Both the position numbers and the translations under genes were made by a program. A DNA stretch of 51,357 bases, from assembly GCA_964530915.1 (NCBI GenBank), contig CAZHCK010000007.1, positions 1 through 51,357 on the forward strand. The letters are read 5' to 3'. Of the stretch, positions 41,201 to 49,605 are shown one piece after another; the first letter of the stretch is position 1; the number at the start of each line of letters is the position of its first letter. Below the pieces are notes generated by a model. The model searched no databases and had not been told where the DNA came from. It was given only the letters and a program-made list of their open reading frames with translations. Source of the stretch: Cloacibacterium sp964530915. Lineage in GTDB: Bacteria; Bacteroidota; Bacteroidia; Flavobacteriales; Weeksellaceae.

Positions 41201-41925
41201 TTTTCTAAAGTCTCTTTAAACTTTCCTTCAAATTGAATATCAGTCAGTTCCGTCTCAAAAGTAGTATGACGACAATGATCGCTCCAATACGTATCGAGAA
41301 CTTTTAGTTCTGTTTCGGTAGGATTTCTGTTTTCTGATTTAAAGTAGTCTTGAATGAACTGCAAATCATCAAAACCAAATGCAAAACCGTGATTGTTGTA
41401 AAAATCGTTAAGTTGTGAAGTTGTTAAATCGTTGAAATCGCGATAAATTTTGATTTTATCTGGAGTTTCTTCCGCTGGAATTTCTAAAATTTCAAGATTT
41501 TTTTCTTGAGATTCCACTTTATTGATGAGTAAATTTTTGATTTTAGGCAAATCAGCATCACTGATGCCTTGTAATTCAATCAATTTACCACTTCTTACCG
41601 TAGATTTCTCATTTCCAGTGAGTAAAGCGATACATTGCTGTGCAGAATCTGCTCTTTGATCATATTGACCAGGAAGAAATTCTGTTGCAAAATAAATGGA
41701 TTTTGCAGGATTTTCATGATGTAAAATATCCACCACTGGATCTACAAAAGTATTGTTGACTACTTTTTCAAACTCCAATTCATCTAAGCCAAAAATATCA
41801 TAAATATTAAAGACTTTCACCGATTGAATGTTTGGCAAAATAGATTTAATTTCATTTAAAACTTTAGGACTTTCTACATCGAAAATTCCTCTTTTTTCTA
41901 CGAAAATTCTTTTTTTATGAGACAT
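38230..41925 (-). CDS. purL: Phosphoribosylformylglycinamidine synthase PurL (large, fused type)
   Basis: 1231 residues, the long form with the glutaminase fused at the C-terminus. Signatures: YWSDHCRHTTFETEL, FKNETHNHPTEIEPFGGAST and GGATGRDGVGGATGSS in the synthetase part; GGKDSMSGTY in the second half; and the glutaminase with ILGICNGFQALVKSGLLPYG (nucleophile Cys) and GRMGHPERFADG. It converts FGAR and glutamine to FGAM. It is the second gene of the purine run, 70 bases after purB; that gap has two CAGATNT heptamer-like units but no evident terminator. Confidence 0.98.
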   Translation of the reverse strand: MSHKKRIFVEKRGIFDVESPKVLNEIKSILPNIQSVKVFNIYDIFGLDELEFEKVVNNTFVDPVVDILHHENPAKSIYFATEFLPGQYDQRADSAQQCIALLTGNEKSTVRSGKLIELQGISDADLPKIKNLLINKVESQEKNLEILEIPAEETPDKIKIYRDFNDLTTSQLNDFYNNHGFAFGFDDLQFIQDYFKSENRNPTETELKVLDTYWSDHCRHTTFETELTDIQFEGKFKETLENIFNDYLEKRKFLGREAKPISLMDLATVCARYFHKTGKLENLVVSDEINACTIEIEAEFDGKKEPWYLLFKNETHNHPTEIEPFGGASTCLGGAIRDPLSGRAFVFQAMRLTGAADVLEPISETLPGKLPQRTISKQAANGYSSYGNQIGLATTHVSEIYDEGYKAKRMEVGFVAGAVPKSWVRREKPAVGDVVIVLGGATGRDGVGGATGSSKEQDETSIHTMSSEVQKGNAVEERKIQRLFRNPEVTKLIKKSNDFGAGGVSVAIGEIADSLEINLDILPLKYEGLNGTELAISESQERMAVVIEAHEKEKFIKFCEAENIKAVEIAKVTDSGRMQMFWNGQKIVDLSRAFLDTSGCAKKQDAKISHLQEINSNFIEFNEDNFYKILAEKNTASQKGLVEMFDSTVGATTVTLPFGGKYQTTETEGCVQTLPILNAENIETVSYASWGFDAEISKQNSMVGASLAVVESVAKIVAMGGNFRNVRLSFQEYFEKLGSQPEKWGKPLASLLGAYDAQMNLGLAAIGGKDSMSGTYQDINVPPTLISFACADGKKLNTISPEFKKAGNFIYHFHHKTQENGLPNYQNLIEVFDYIHQGIQDKKIVSVKTIKDGGIAVAVTKMSFGNLLGAEISIDEKFLLEKNIGGLVIESTEKLDSNLLQLIGEVKNSNIIKINNLYFEINKLLEVNSGTFENLFPTKEKERIQINFDENLNGTEKKSINIISHKIATPRVFAPIFPGTNCEYETQNAFRKEGALVDSLPLKNLTHQLLDESIEAWVEKIKQSQILVFSGGFSAGDEPDGSAKFIVNVLKNEKLKNAVHELLSRDGMILGICNGFQALVKSGLLPYGEIRDLDETSPTLAHNAIGRHISQMVDVKVINDDSPWLKGMKGEVYTIPISHGEGRFMASEEVLLDLYKKGQIATQYIDTDGNIAHGMPFNPNQSLFGIEGITSESGKIFGRMGHPERFADGLFKNIPTANYHNIFKNGVEYFK

Positions 41926-41995
41926 CAGATGTCAGATTTAAATATTAGATTTATTACTTTTCAAACAAAAAGTGCAGCGACAACGCTGCACAAAT

Positions 41996-43423
41996 TTATA
42001 CTTTTAGTTCTGATTCTAAGCCAATTAGGTCGGCGTATTTTTCTAAAACAGGTTGAATCTCTTGCTGAACAAATTCCTCGGTTTGGATAGGTGCGAAGCC
42101 GATGAAATTTTTAGGGTCTAGAACCTCTTTCAATTTCGACTTGTCTAATTTTAAGGAGTCGTCATTCATAATCCTTTCGATTAAGTCATTTTCTTTGCCT
42201 TCCATTTTAACCTTTTTGGAGGCTTCCATTGAATGAACGCGTATCACTTCGTGAATTTCCTGTCGGTCACCACCTGCCTTTACTTCCTCCATGATGATGT
42301 ATTCTGTCGCCATAAACGGAAGCTCTTCCATAATATGTTTATGAATTCTGTTTTCGTACACTACGATTCCATTCATAATGTTATTCCAAATCAATAAAAT
42401 GGCATCTACTGCTAAAAACGCTTGCGGAATCGTTAATCTTTTATTCGCAGAATCATCTAAAGTTCTTTCGAACCATTGAGTAGCGGCTACCATTGCAGAT
42501 GAATTTTGCAATGACATCACATATTTTGCTAATGCAGAAATCCTTTCAGAACGCATAGGATTACGTTTGTAAGCCATCGCAGATGAACCAATTTGATTTT
42601 TCTCAAAAGGTTCTTCTATTTCTTTTAAATTCTGTAAAAGTCTTAAATCGTTGGTGAATTTATGAGCAGATTGTGCAATATTTGACAATAACGCCAAAAC
42701 TTTTGCATCAATTTTTCTATCGTAGGTTTGACCAGAAACTCCGAAAACCTTTTCAAAACCAAAACGTTTTGACAATTCTTTGTCTAAATGTTTCACTTTA
42801 GAATAATCTCCGTTAAACAGCTCTAAAAAGCTTGCTGCGGTTCCTGTAGTTCCTTTTACGCCTCTAAATCTAAGCGTTTCAAGAAAAAATTCTAATTCTT
42901 CTAAATCCAGAAGCAATGACTGTAACCAAAGTGTGGCACGTTTTCCAACCGTAGTTAACTGTGCTGGTTGAAAGTGTGTGAAACCAAGCGTTGGTAAATC
43001 TTTATATTGAAGTGAAAAATCAGAAAGATTCTTAATCACATTCACCAATTGTTTTCTGATAATTTGCAGTCCGTCTCTAATTTGAATAAGGTCTGTATTA
43101 TCTCCTACAAATGCCGAAGTTGCACCTAAATGAATGATTGGTTTAGCTAATGGAGCAACATCTCCGTATGTATGAACATGCGCCATCACATCATGACGAA
43201 ATTTCTTTTCATAGTGTGCTGCTTTTTCGAAATCTATGTTTTCTGAATGTTCTTTGAGTTGAGCAATTTGCTCATCGGTAATGTCTAAACCGAGGTCTTT
43301 TTCTATTTCTGCGAGCGCAATCCACAGTTTTCTCCAAGTTCTAAATTTCTGATTAGGTGAGAAATTGAAGAGCATTTCTTCGCTAGAATAGCGCTCTTCT
43401 AATGGATTTTTGTAAGAATTCAT
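41996..43423 (-). CDS. purB: Adenylosuccinate lyase PurB
   Basis: 475 residues of the fumarase/aspartase superfamily. HVHTYGDVAPLAKPIIHLGA with the histidine of the active site, TLGFTHFQPAQLTTVGKRA, and the signature loop IGSSAMAYKRNPMRSERI. It acts twice in purine synthesis, on SAICAR and on adenylosuccinate. First gene of the purine run, with a promoter TTGG, 20 bases, TATTTTTG at 43455-43486. Its downstream partners purL, purC and purF follow without terminators, which supports one operon. Confidence 0.96.
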   Translation of the reverse strand: MNSYKNPLEERYSSEEMLFNFSPNQKFRTWRKLWIALAEIEKDLGLDITDEQIAQLKEHSENIDFEKAAHYEKKFRHDVMAHVHTYGDVAPLAKPIIHLGATSAFVGDNTDLIQIRDGLQIIRKQLVNVIKNLSDFSLQYKDLPTLGFTHFQPAQLTTVGKRATLWLQSLLLDLEELEFFLETLRFRGVKGTTGTAASFLELFNGDYSKVKHLDKELSKRFGFEKVFGVSGQTYDRKIDAKVLALLSNIAQSAHKFTNDLRLLQNLKEIEEPFEKNQIGSSAMAYKRNPMRSERISALAKYVMSLQNSSAMVAATQWFERTLDDSANKRLTIPQAFLAVDAILLIWNNIMNGIVVYENRIHKHIMEELPFMATEYIIMEEVKAGGDRQEIHEVIRVHSMEASKKVKMEGKENDLIERIMNDDSLKLDKSKLKEVLDPKNFIGFAPIQTEEFVQQEIQPVLEKYADLIGLESELKV

Positions 43424-43454
43424 CGAAGGTCTTTTTTTACTTTTTTTAGATGCT

Positions 43455-43486
43455 CAAAAATACAATAATAATGCTTTTGGCACCAA
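43455..43486 (-). promoter_or_regulatory. Promoter of the purine operon
   Basis: Minus-strand TTGG (43483-43486), 20 bases, TATTTTTG (43455-43462), a good match to the Bacteroidota pattern. RNA start near 43448. No purine riboswitch fold was recognised in the short leader. Confidence 0.65.
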
Positions 43487-43527
43487 TTTATTTAAAGAAA
43501 ATTAACATTTAATTAACTTTCAACAAA

Positions 43528-43552
43528 AAACGCAGGAAAATTTCCTGCGTTT
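43528..43552 (-). terminator. Terminator after the SDR gene
   Basis: AAACGCAGGAAA (43528-43539) and TTTCCTGCGTTT (43541-43552), T run on the minus strand. Confidence 0.85.
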
Positions 43553-43557
43553 CATAT

Positions 43558-44364
43558 TTATTTTCTACCCGTAAAATCCTTCATGGTATCATAAATTCCG
43601 AAGACGTTTTTCATCACCCAATCAAAGGCTGGAATTGGTAAAATTCCTTGTGAAAAACGGATAAACCAATAAGGAAGCGGCATTGCCAAAATCTTGGTTC
43701 CTTTTTCTATGGCTTTGATAATTCTTTCCGAAGTAGGTTCTGGTTCTAGAATCGGAAGTAATTTAGATTTCACCCCATCAAACATTCCTGTGTTGATATA
43801 AAAAGGCATAATCGTAGTAACAGAAATATTCTTGCTCAGTTGTTGCATTTCTAATCTTAAAGAATCACTCCAACCGTTTACTGCCCATTTTGAAGCTGCA
43901 TAAACAGACATTTTAGGATTAGAAATCAAACCTGCTGAAGAAGCAATGTTACAAATGGCTCCAGAATTTTCGTTCATCATCTCAGGTAAAAATTCTAGTG
44001 CGATGTGCATTAAAGCATTCGCATTAATTAATAAAGATTTCTGAATTTGTTCGTGGGTGTGTTCATGGAAATATTTCCCTACTACAATTCCAGCATTATT
44101 GATGAGAATATCTACTTTTCCCACTTCTGTTCTTACTCTTTGTGCAACGTTTTTAATTTCGTCTAGATTAGAAACATCTACTTTATATGTAGAAATCTCT
44201 TTTCCAAATTTCGCAAATTCTTCTTTGGTTTTGGCTAAACCTTCTTCATTAATATCCCAAATAATCAAATTTGAGGCACCTCTTTCCAGAGATTTTCTTG
44301 CCATGATTTTACCAATTCCAGAGCAACCACCCGTAATCAGTACTTTTTTATTATTAAAATCCAT
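43558..44364 (-). CDS. Short-chain dehydrogenase/reductase
   Basis: 268 residues, classical SDR. Cofactor motif TGGCSGIG (11-18), NNAG (89-92), catalytic Ser142/Ser143 region (NIASSAGL) and Tyr155-x-x-x-Lys159 (VYAASKW). Ile-Ile-Trp-Asp at the end of the second strand, with the Asp, points to NAD(H) rather than NADP(H). The C-terminal FIRFSQGILPIPAFDWVM resembles SDRs that act on lipid-like substrates near membranes. The substrate is unknown. It is divergent from an aldehyde dehydrogenase gene, which may suggest a shared lipid or aldehyde pathway (inference). Confidence 0.85.
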   Translation of the reverse strand: MDFNNKKVLITGGCSGIGKIMARKSLERGASNLIIWDINEEGLAKTKEEFAKFGKEISTYKVDVSNLDEIKNVAQRVRTEVGKVDILINNAGIVVGKYFHEHTHEQIQKSLLINANALMHIALEFLPEMMNENSGAICNIASSAGLISNPKMSVYAASKWAVNGWSDSLRLEMQQLSKNISVTTIMPFYINTGMFDGVKSKLLPILEPEPTSERIIKAIEKGTKILAMPLPYWFIRFSQGILPIPAFDWVMKNVFGIYDTMKDFTGRK

Positions 44365-44507
44365 ATCAATTAATTTTTCTTTTATTCAACAGGGTAAGAT
44401 ACTTCAGAAAAGCATTCGTTTTCTTTAAAATTCTAAAAATTATTATTTCTCACATAAAGTCTTTTGAAAACTGAGAAAATATTGCATCAAAAATCTACAG
44501 TTTATTT

Positions 44508-44515
44508 TATCTTTG
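44508..44515 (+). promoter_or_regulatory. Probable -7 box of the aldehyde dehydrogenase gene
   Basis: TATCTTTG fits TAnnTTTG. RNA start near 44522, only 3 bases before the ATG at 44525, or 15 before the in-frame ATG at 44537. Confidence 0.6.
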
Positions 44516-44524
44516 TGAAAATCA

Positions 44525-45898
44525 ATGTCTAAAATAATGAATTACACTGATATTTTACAACAACAGAAAACTTTTTTTAACACTCACGCTACCAAAGACT
44601 TAAATTACAGAAAAGCACAATTGCAAAAGCTGAAAAAAGTAGTAAAAAGCAATGAAAAATTACTGTATGATGCCATTTATCAAGATTTCGGGAAGTCTGA
44701 ATTTGAAACATTCGGCACTGAAATTTCTTTTATTTATAAAGACATCGACTATTATTTAAAAAATTTAAAATCTTTTGCCAAGCCAAAAAATGTTCTCACC
44801 AATATTGTGAACCAAATGGGAAGCAGCAAAATAGTGTTTGAACCACTTGGAAACTGTTTGGTTATCGGTGCGTGGAATTATCCTTATCAATTGACTTTAA
44901 CGCCAGTAATTGCTGCCATTGCCGCTGGAAACACTTGTATGATAAAACCCAGCGAACTGCCTGAAAACACAATGAAAGCCATGGCAAAACTCATCAATGA
45001 AAACTTTGATGCTCAATTTTTATACGTGTTAGAAGGCGGTGTAGAAGAAACCACAGCGATTTTAAAACTAAGATTTGACAAAATATTTTTCACGGGAAGT
45101 CCAAGAGTTGGAAAAATCGTTTACAAAGCTGCTGCAGAACATTTAACGCCAGTTACTTTAGAATTAGGTGGAAAATCTCCAGCATTTGTGACTGAAAAAG
45201 CTGATTTACAAATTGCAGCGAGAAGAATTGTTTGGGGAAAATTCATCAATGCGGGGCAAACTTGCGTAGCGCCTGATTATCTATACGTTGCAGAAAACAT
45301 TAAAGTAAAATTTTTAGAAGTTCTCATCGAAGAAATCAAAAAAAGAAACTATACTGATAACGTAGACCATTATTGTAAAATCATCAACGAGAGGAATTTT
45401 GACCGATTAGAAAAGATGATTGACCGTGAAAAAGTGGTTTTCGGAGGGGAAACCAACCGTGAAAAAAGATATATCTCTCCTACTGTTTTAGACAACGTAA
45501 CTTGGGAAGATGCAGTAATGCAAGAAGAAATTTTCGGTCCTATTTTACCGATTTTAACTTATAAAAACCTAGAAACGGCAATGCAAACCGTAGTGGAAGG
45601 TGAAAAACCGCTTTCTGCTTATTTATTCAGCAATGATACTAAAGAACAAGAACTTTTCACCGAGAAATTAAGTTTTGGCGGCGGCTGTATCAATGATACT
45701 TTGATGCATTTGAGCAATGACAGGCTTCCATTTGGAGGTGTAGGAAATTCTGGAATCGGGCATTATCATGGGAAATTTGGATTTATTGCATTTTCTCATC
45801 AAAAAGCAATTCTCAAAAAATCTAATTATCTGGAGCCAGAATTGAAATATCCTCCTTATTCTGACGCTAAGCTCAATATTTTGAAGAAATTATTGTAA
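44525..45898 (+). CDS. NAD(P)-dependent aldehyde dehydrogenase (class 3-like)
   Basis: 457 residues, the short class-3 or fatty-aldehyde type without the N-terminal extension. Motifs: VIGAWNYPYQLTLTPVIAAI (Asn118), KPSELPENT, FFTGSPRVGK, TLELGGKSP (Glu213) and the catalytic Cys247 in NAGQTCVAPDYLYV. It oxidises aldehydes to acids. The true start may be the ATG at 44537 (MNYTDILQQQ), four codons in, because the promoter leaves almost no leader for the first ATG. Divergent from the SDR gene. Confidence 0.92.
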   Translation: MSKIMNYTDILQQQKTFFNTHATKDLNYRKAQLQKLKKVVKSNEKLLYDAIYQDFGKSEFETFGTEISFIYKDIDYYLKNLKSFAKPKNVLTNIVNQMGSSKIVFEPLGNCLVIGAWNYPYQLTLTPVIAAIAAGNTCMIKPSELPENTMKAMAKLINENFDAQFLYVLEGGVEETTAILKLRFDKIFFTGSPRVGKIVYKAAAEHLTPVTLELGGKSPAFVTEKADLQIAARRIVWGKFINAGQTCVAPDYLYVAENIKVKFLEVLIEEIKKRNYTDNVDHYCKIINERNFDRLEKMIDREKVVFGGETNREKRYISPTVLDNVTWEDAVMQEEIFGPILPILTYKNLETAMQTVVEGEKPLSAYLFSNDTKEQELFTEKLSFGGGCINDTLMHLSNDRLPFGGVGNSGIGHYHGKFGFIAFSHQKAILKKSNYLEPELKYPPYSDAKLNILKKLL

Positions 45899-45908
45899 GA
45901 ATTTACAA

Positions 45909-45940
45909 AAAAAAGAGTTGAAAATTTTCAACTCTTTTTT
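45909..45940. terminator. Bidirectional terminator after the aldehyde dehydrogenase gene
   Basis: AAAAAAGAGTTGAAAA (45909-45924) and TTTTCAACTCTTTTTT (45925-45940), a perfect 16-base palindrome arm pair; serves both converging genes. Confidence 0.9.
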
Positions 45941-45942
45941 TA

Positions 45943-46485
45943 TTATTTTTTAGGTTTCCAAGCCTCGAAAAAAGCTTTTACTTTTTCTAAGCTGTAGCCT
46001 TTTCCTTCTTCCAGCGAACCGCTTTCTTGCGTATGAATTTGCTTGCCATTTTTATCTAAAACTATGAAAACAGGATAACCAAATTTCTCACCTGGATTTC
46101 CGTATTGTGCAAAAATTTTCTCGTTTTTATTTTTTGGAGAATAATTTAAGTGATAATAAATGTAATTTTCATCAACCAAATTATTTAATTCTGTGGTAGT
46201 TTGCACGAAATTATTGAATCTCAAACACCAAATACACCAGTTTCCTCCTGCTTGTAGCATGATGTTTTTATTCTCTTTTTTCGCTTTTTTTATCAATTCT
46301 GCAATTTTTTGTTCTGCATTTTCTGCCTCGTCATAAGGTTTTGCATAAGAGGCTTTTTCGGCTTCTGCTTTTTTCTTGGCTTCTAATTTTTCAGCTTCTG
46401 TCAAAGTAGAAGTTTGTGCCGAAAAAACAGTTGGCAACAAAATGCTCACAAAAGCTAATTTTAGTATTGATTTTTTAATGTTCAT
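45943..46485 (-). CDS. Periplasmic thioredoxin-fold protein
   Basis: 180 residues with a signal peptide (about 1-23, ending TVFSAQ). A highly charged linker rich in Ala, Glu and Lys (about 28-50) precedes a thioredoxin-like domain of the Thioredoxin_7 kind, with the active pair Cys84 and Cys87 in NWCIWCLRF, then GYPVFIVLDKNGKQ with the cis-Pro. It probably takes part in thiol exchange in the periplasm. The Trp-Cys-Ile-Trp-Cys motif differs from the usual WCGPC, so partner and direction of reaction are not predictable. Confidence 0.85.
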   Translation of the reverse strand: MNIKKSILKLAFVSILLPTVFSAQTSTLTEAEKLEAKKKAEAEKASYAKPYDEAENAEQKIAELIKKAKKENKNIMLQAGGNWCIWCLRFNNFVQTTTELNNLVDENYIYYHLNYSPKNKNEKIFAQYGNPGEKFGYPVFIVLDKNGKQIHTQESGSLEEGKGYSLEKVKAFFEAWKPKK

Positions 46486-46566
46486 ATTTCTGTAAGATGA
46501 AGTTAGTATTTTCGATTTTTATTTCGGTTCAAATATAATAAATAAACAACTAAAGTAATGATTTTG

Positions 46567-46574
46567 TAAATTTG
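46567..46574 (+). promoter_or_regulatory. Probable -7 box of the acyltransferase-glycosyltransferase run
   Basis: TAAATTTG fits TAnnTTTG; RNA start near 46581, 11 bases before the GTG start at 46592. Confidence 0.6.
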
Positions 46575-46591
46575 CAGCTTAATTTAGAACC

Positions 46592-47494
46592 GTGAACCAA
46601 TTATCATTCCAAATATTATTATTTTTTTCTAAACTTCCCTTAAAAGTACTCTATCGCTTTTCGGATGTATTTTTCTACCTTAATTATTATATAATCGGGT
46701 ATCGAAAGAAAATGGTTTTAGAAAATCTTAAAAATTCTTTCCCCGAAAAATCTGAAGCAGAACTGAAAGATATCAGCAAAAAGTTTTTCAGAAACTTCGG
46801 AGATTTTATGATCGAAATGCTTAAAATCTTTTCAATCTCTGAAAAAGAAATCTCTGAATTGGTAGATTACAAAGGCCTTGATGTTTTAAGAAAAGCACAC
46901 GAACAAAAGAAAAATGTAATTTTATTGGCTGGTCATAATTTTAACTGGGAATTGGCAATTGCTTTGCAAAATAATGTTCCTCAAGAAAACTTTTATGGTA
47001 TTTATAAAAAACTGGAAAGCGATTTTTGGGACAAAAAAATCATTCAGTCTAGAGCAAAATTCGGAATTAAATTACTGGAAACCAAAAATGTAATGAGACA
47101 TTTTTTCACTGAAAAAAGTGATGGAAATTCTCTTTATGGCTTTGCTGCAGATCAATCCCCTTTTAAAACCAAAATCCAACTTGGTGTAAACTTCCTAAAT
47201 CAAAGGACTCCTGTTTTTACAGGGTACAACAGGTTGCCAAATAAAGAAAATCTCATGTATTGTTTTACAGAAATCATCAAAGTAAGACGAGGAAAATATC
47301 AATTAACCTTCTCAGAAATCACTCCAGAAAACGAAAAATTCGAAGGGGAAGAATTGGTGATTAAATACATGAAATTATTAGAAGAACTCATCAAAAAACA
47401 ACCTGAAAACTGGCTTTGGACACATAAAAGATGGAAATATAAAAACCGTCTCACCGATGAAATGATGTACCAAGGAAAAGATTATCCTATTTAA
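46592..47494 (+). CDS. LpxL/HtrB-type lysophospholipid acyltransferase
   Basis: 300 residues with a GTG start at 46592 (MNQLSFQILLFFSKLPLKVLY), supported by a promoter 18 bases upstream. An N-terminal membrane anchor is followed by the acyltransferase motif HX4E as His115...Glu120 in AGHNFNWELA, then a conserved GIYKKLESDFWDKKI and FAADQSP, and WLWTHKRWKYK near the end. These mark the family that adds the late acyl chains to lipid A at the inner membrane. It starts a run of three same-strand genes with a glycosyltransferase 13 bases downstream, suggesting envelope biosynthesis. Confidence 0.88.
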   Translation: MNQLSFQILLFFSKLPLKVLYRFSDVFFYLNYYIIGYRKKMVLENLKNSFPEKSEAELKDISKKFFRNFGDFMIEMLKIFSISEKEISELVDYKGLDVLRKAHEQKKNVILLAGHNFNWELAIALQNNVPQENFYGIYKKLESDFWDKKIIQSRAKFGIKLLETKNVMRHFFTEKSDGNSLYGFAADQSPFKTKIQLGVNFLNQRTPVFTGYNRLPNKENLMYCFTEIIKVRRGKYQLTFSEITPENEKFEGEELVIKYMKLLEELIKKQPENWLWTHKRWKYKNRLTDEMMYQGKDYPI

Positions 47495-47507
47495 CGAAAA
47501 TTTTATT

Positions 47508-48470
47508 TTGAAAACTGCTATCGCTATCCTCAACTGGAACGGAAAAAAATGGTTAGAAAAATTCTTACCAAATGTGTTAGAATATTCTGACGAAGCTACG
47601 GTTTATGTAATAGACAACGCTTCTACAGATGATTCCGTTGCTTTTGTAGAAAAATATTTCCCAACGGTAAAAATCATCATCAATACTAAAAACTCTGGCT
47701 TTGCTGGTGGTTATAACGAAGGTTTACAACATATAAAAGAAGAAATCTACTGTTTGCTGAATTCTGATGTAGAAGTGACCGAAAATTGGATTACACCTAT
47801 TCTAGAACTTTTTGAGAAAAATCCTGATATTGCTGCAATTCAGCCTAAAATTAGAGCTTTTAAAAATTCTAAATATTTTGAATTTGCAGGTGCAGCTGGT
47901 GGAATGATTGATCATCTTGGTTATCCGTATTGTAGAGGGAGAGTTTTCGAAACGATAGAAGAAGATTTGGGACAATATGATGATGAAACAGAGATTTTTT
48001 GGGCAACTGGTTGTGCATTATTCATCAGAAGAGAAGATTTCTGGAAGATGAAAGGTTTTGACGAAAGATTTTTTGCCCATCAAGAAGAAATAGACTTATG
48101 CTGGCGTCTCAAAAATGCTGGAAGAAAAATTTATTATTGTGGAAAATCTACTGTTTTTCATGTTGGCGGTGGAACACTTAACAAGCAATCTCCACAAAAA
48201 ACGTTTCTTAATTTTAGAAACAATTTGACCATGCTTCTTAAAAATTTGCCTACTTCTAGTCTTTTTTGGATTATTCCATTAAGATTGGTTTTAGATGGAA
48301 TTGCAGGGGTTTATTTCGGGATGAAAGATGGATTCCCTCACTTAATTGCCGTACTAAAAGCGCATTTTGGTTTTTATGGAATGTTTACCGAAAGTTTAAA
48401 ATTAAGAAGCAAACATCAAATTAAAGACTATTACCAAAGTAAATGGTTGATTTTTAAGCATTTTCTTTAA
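47508..48470 (+). CDS. Family 2 glycosyltransferase
   Basis: 320 residues with a TTG start at 47508, 13 bases after the acyltransferase stop; the start MKTAIAILNWNGKKWLEKFLP is the usual N-terminus of the family. GT-A fold: VIDNASTDDS (Asp36, Asp41), NSGFAGGYNEGL, LLNSDVEV (Asp87, the metal-binding DxD-like position), WATGCALFIRR and GFDERFFAHQEEIDLCWR. A hydrophobic stretch near the end (LFWIIPLRLVLDGIAGVYFG) may touch the membrane. It resembles rhamnosyl-type GT2 enzymes; the sugar is not certain. Confidence 0.9.
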   Translation: MKTAIAILNWNGKKWLEKFLPNVLEYSDEATVYVIDNASTDDSVAFVEKYFPTVKIIINTKNSGFAGGYNEGLQHIKEEIYCLLNSDVEVTENWITPILELFEKNPDIAAIQPKIRAFKNSKYFEFAGAAGGMIDHLGYPYCRGRVFETIEEDLGQYDDETEIFWATGCALFIRREDFWKMKGFDERFFAHQEEIDLCWRLKNAGRKIYYCGKSTVFHVGGGTLNKQSPQKTFLNFRNNLTMLLKNLPTSSLFWIIPLRLVLDGIAGVYFGMKDGFPHLIAVLKAHFGFYGMFTESLKLRSKHQIKDYYQSKWLIFKHFL

Positions 48471-48492
48471 TATCATTTCAAAAAAAACATTC

Positions 48493-49047
48493 ATGAATTT
48501 TGTTGCATTAGATTTCGAAACGGCTACTCACGAGAGAAACTCTGCGTGTGAATTAGGAATCTGCGTGGTAGAAAATTCTGAAATTGTAGAAACCAAAACT
48601 TGGCTCATTAAACCTCCTAGTTTCCCTTATTTCAATCCACACAACATCAATGTTCATGGGATTTATCCAAAAGATGTAGCTCATGCTCCTACTTTTGACG
48701 AGATTTGGTACGAAATAGAAGACTTGCTCTACGGAAATCTTATGATTGCCCACAATGCTTCTTTTGACGCAGGAGTTTTGCGCAGTTGTCTTGATTATTA
48801 TGGTATTTTCAAGCCTAAAACAGAATATCTCTGCAGCATACAGATTGCCAAAAAATCTTGGAAAAATCTAACGAGTTATGGTTTGAAAAACCTCGCTAAC
48901 TGTCATGATATACAATTTACGCATCACAGAGCTGGAGCAGATGCAGAAGTCTGCGCTAAAATTTCTTTATTAGCTTTTGAAAGGCTTCTAATTACCGAAA
49001 ATGATGAATTACCTGCACTTTTTAGTAAGAATTTAAAAGTTTTATAA
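48493..49047 (+). CDS. DEDDh 3'-5' exonuclease (DnaQ-like)
   Basis: 184 residues, essentially a single exonuclease domain. The four acidic ligands and the histidine are present: Asp7 and Glu9 in VALDFETA, Asp92 in AHNASFDAG, and His145 with Asp150 in HHRAGADAE. NINVHGI fits the Exo II region. It should remove 3' nucleotides from DNA or RNA. It lacks a polymerase or helicase fusion, so it may be a stand-alone proofreading or repair exonuclease. It follows the glycosyltransferase by 22 bases. Confidence 0.92.
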   Translation: MNFVALDFETATHERNSACELGICVVENSEIVETKTWLIKPPSFPYFNPHNINVHGIYPKDVAHAPTFDEIWYEIEDLLYGNLMIAHNASFDAGVLRSCLDYYGIFKPKTEYLCSIQIAKKSWKNLTSYGLKNLANCHDIQFTHHRAGADAEVCAKISLLAFERLLITENDELPALFSKNLKVL

Positions 49048-49061
49048 TTTCAAAAATAAAA

Positions 49062-49085
49062 AAGTCAGAACACCAGCTCCGACTT
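49062..49085 (-). terminator. Terminator after apaG
   Basis: AAGTC (49062-49066) and GACTT (49081-49085) with a partly paired loop; T run on the minus strand. Confidence 0.5.
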
Positions 49086-49110
49086 CTTCACTTGAATTTT
49101 TATTTTAAAA

Positions 49111-49497
49111 CTAATTGCAAAGGACTTCTGAAACCAAGTTAAATTTAGGAATATCAGACTCAAAATTTTCTAGAGTTTCTAAATTTTTAAAAATATAGTT
49201 TCCCTGCATATTCCCTACTCCTGAACGCAAAATGACATTAGAAAAGTAACTGAAAGACTCTCCAGGTTGTAACTCTGGCGTCATACCGATTACGCCATCT
49301 CCCATTACCTCTGTAAATCCGAAACTTACATCATAAATAAGCCATCTTCTTTTCATAAGTTTTACCGCATCATTTCCTAGGTTTTCTATGACAATATTGT
49401 ATCTGAAAACAAAACGATTATCAGCAGGAAAAGAATTTTTCACATCATATTCTGGGATTACAGAAACTTTGATGTTTTGAGTAATTGAAGAATACAT
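49111..49497 (-). CDS. apaG: ApaG family protein
   Basis: 128 residues from the ATG at 49497 (MYSSITQNIKVSVIPEY); the frame continues upstream into a less conserved stretch that I leave out. Family signatures: FVFRYNIVIENLGNDAVKLMKRRWLIYD, VMGDGVIGMTPELQPGESFSYFS and GNMQGNYIF. ApaG is a small beta-sandwich (fibronectin III-like) protein of uncertain biochemical role, once linked to Co2+/Mg2+ efflux and Ap4A levels. A terminator follows. Confidence 0.93.
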   Translation of the reverse strand: MYSSITQNIKVSVIPEYDVKNSFPADNRFVFRYNIVIENLGNDAVKLMKRRWLIYDVSFGFTEVMGDGVIGMTPELQPGESFSYFSNVILRSGVGNMQGNYIFKNLETLENFESDIPKFNLVSEVLCN

Positions 49498-49533
49498 TTT
49501 TAAAATTTTATGATGAAATAAAGATAACAAAAA

Positions 49534-49556
49534 TCCCGCCGAAAAATCAGCGGGAG
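49534..49556 (-). terminator. Terminator after the E2 gene
   Basis: TCCCGC (49534-49539) and GCGGGA (49550-49555), T run on the minus strand. Confidence 0.7.
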
Positions 49557-49605
49557 TTATTTATTTCATAAATACTTAATATTTATGACTTTATTTTCTA
49601 AGAAA

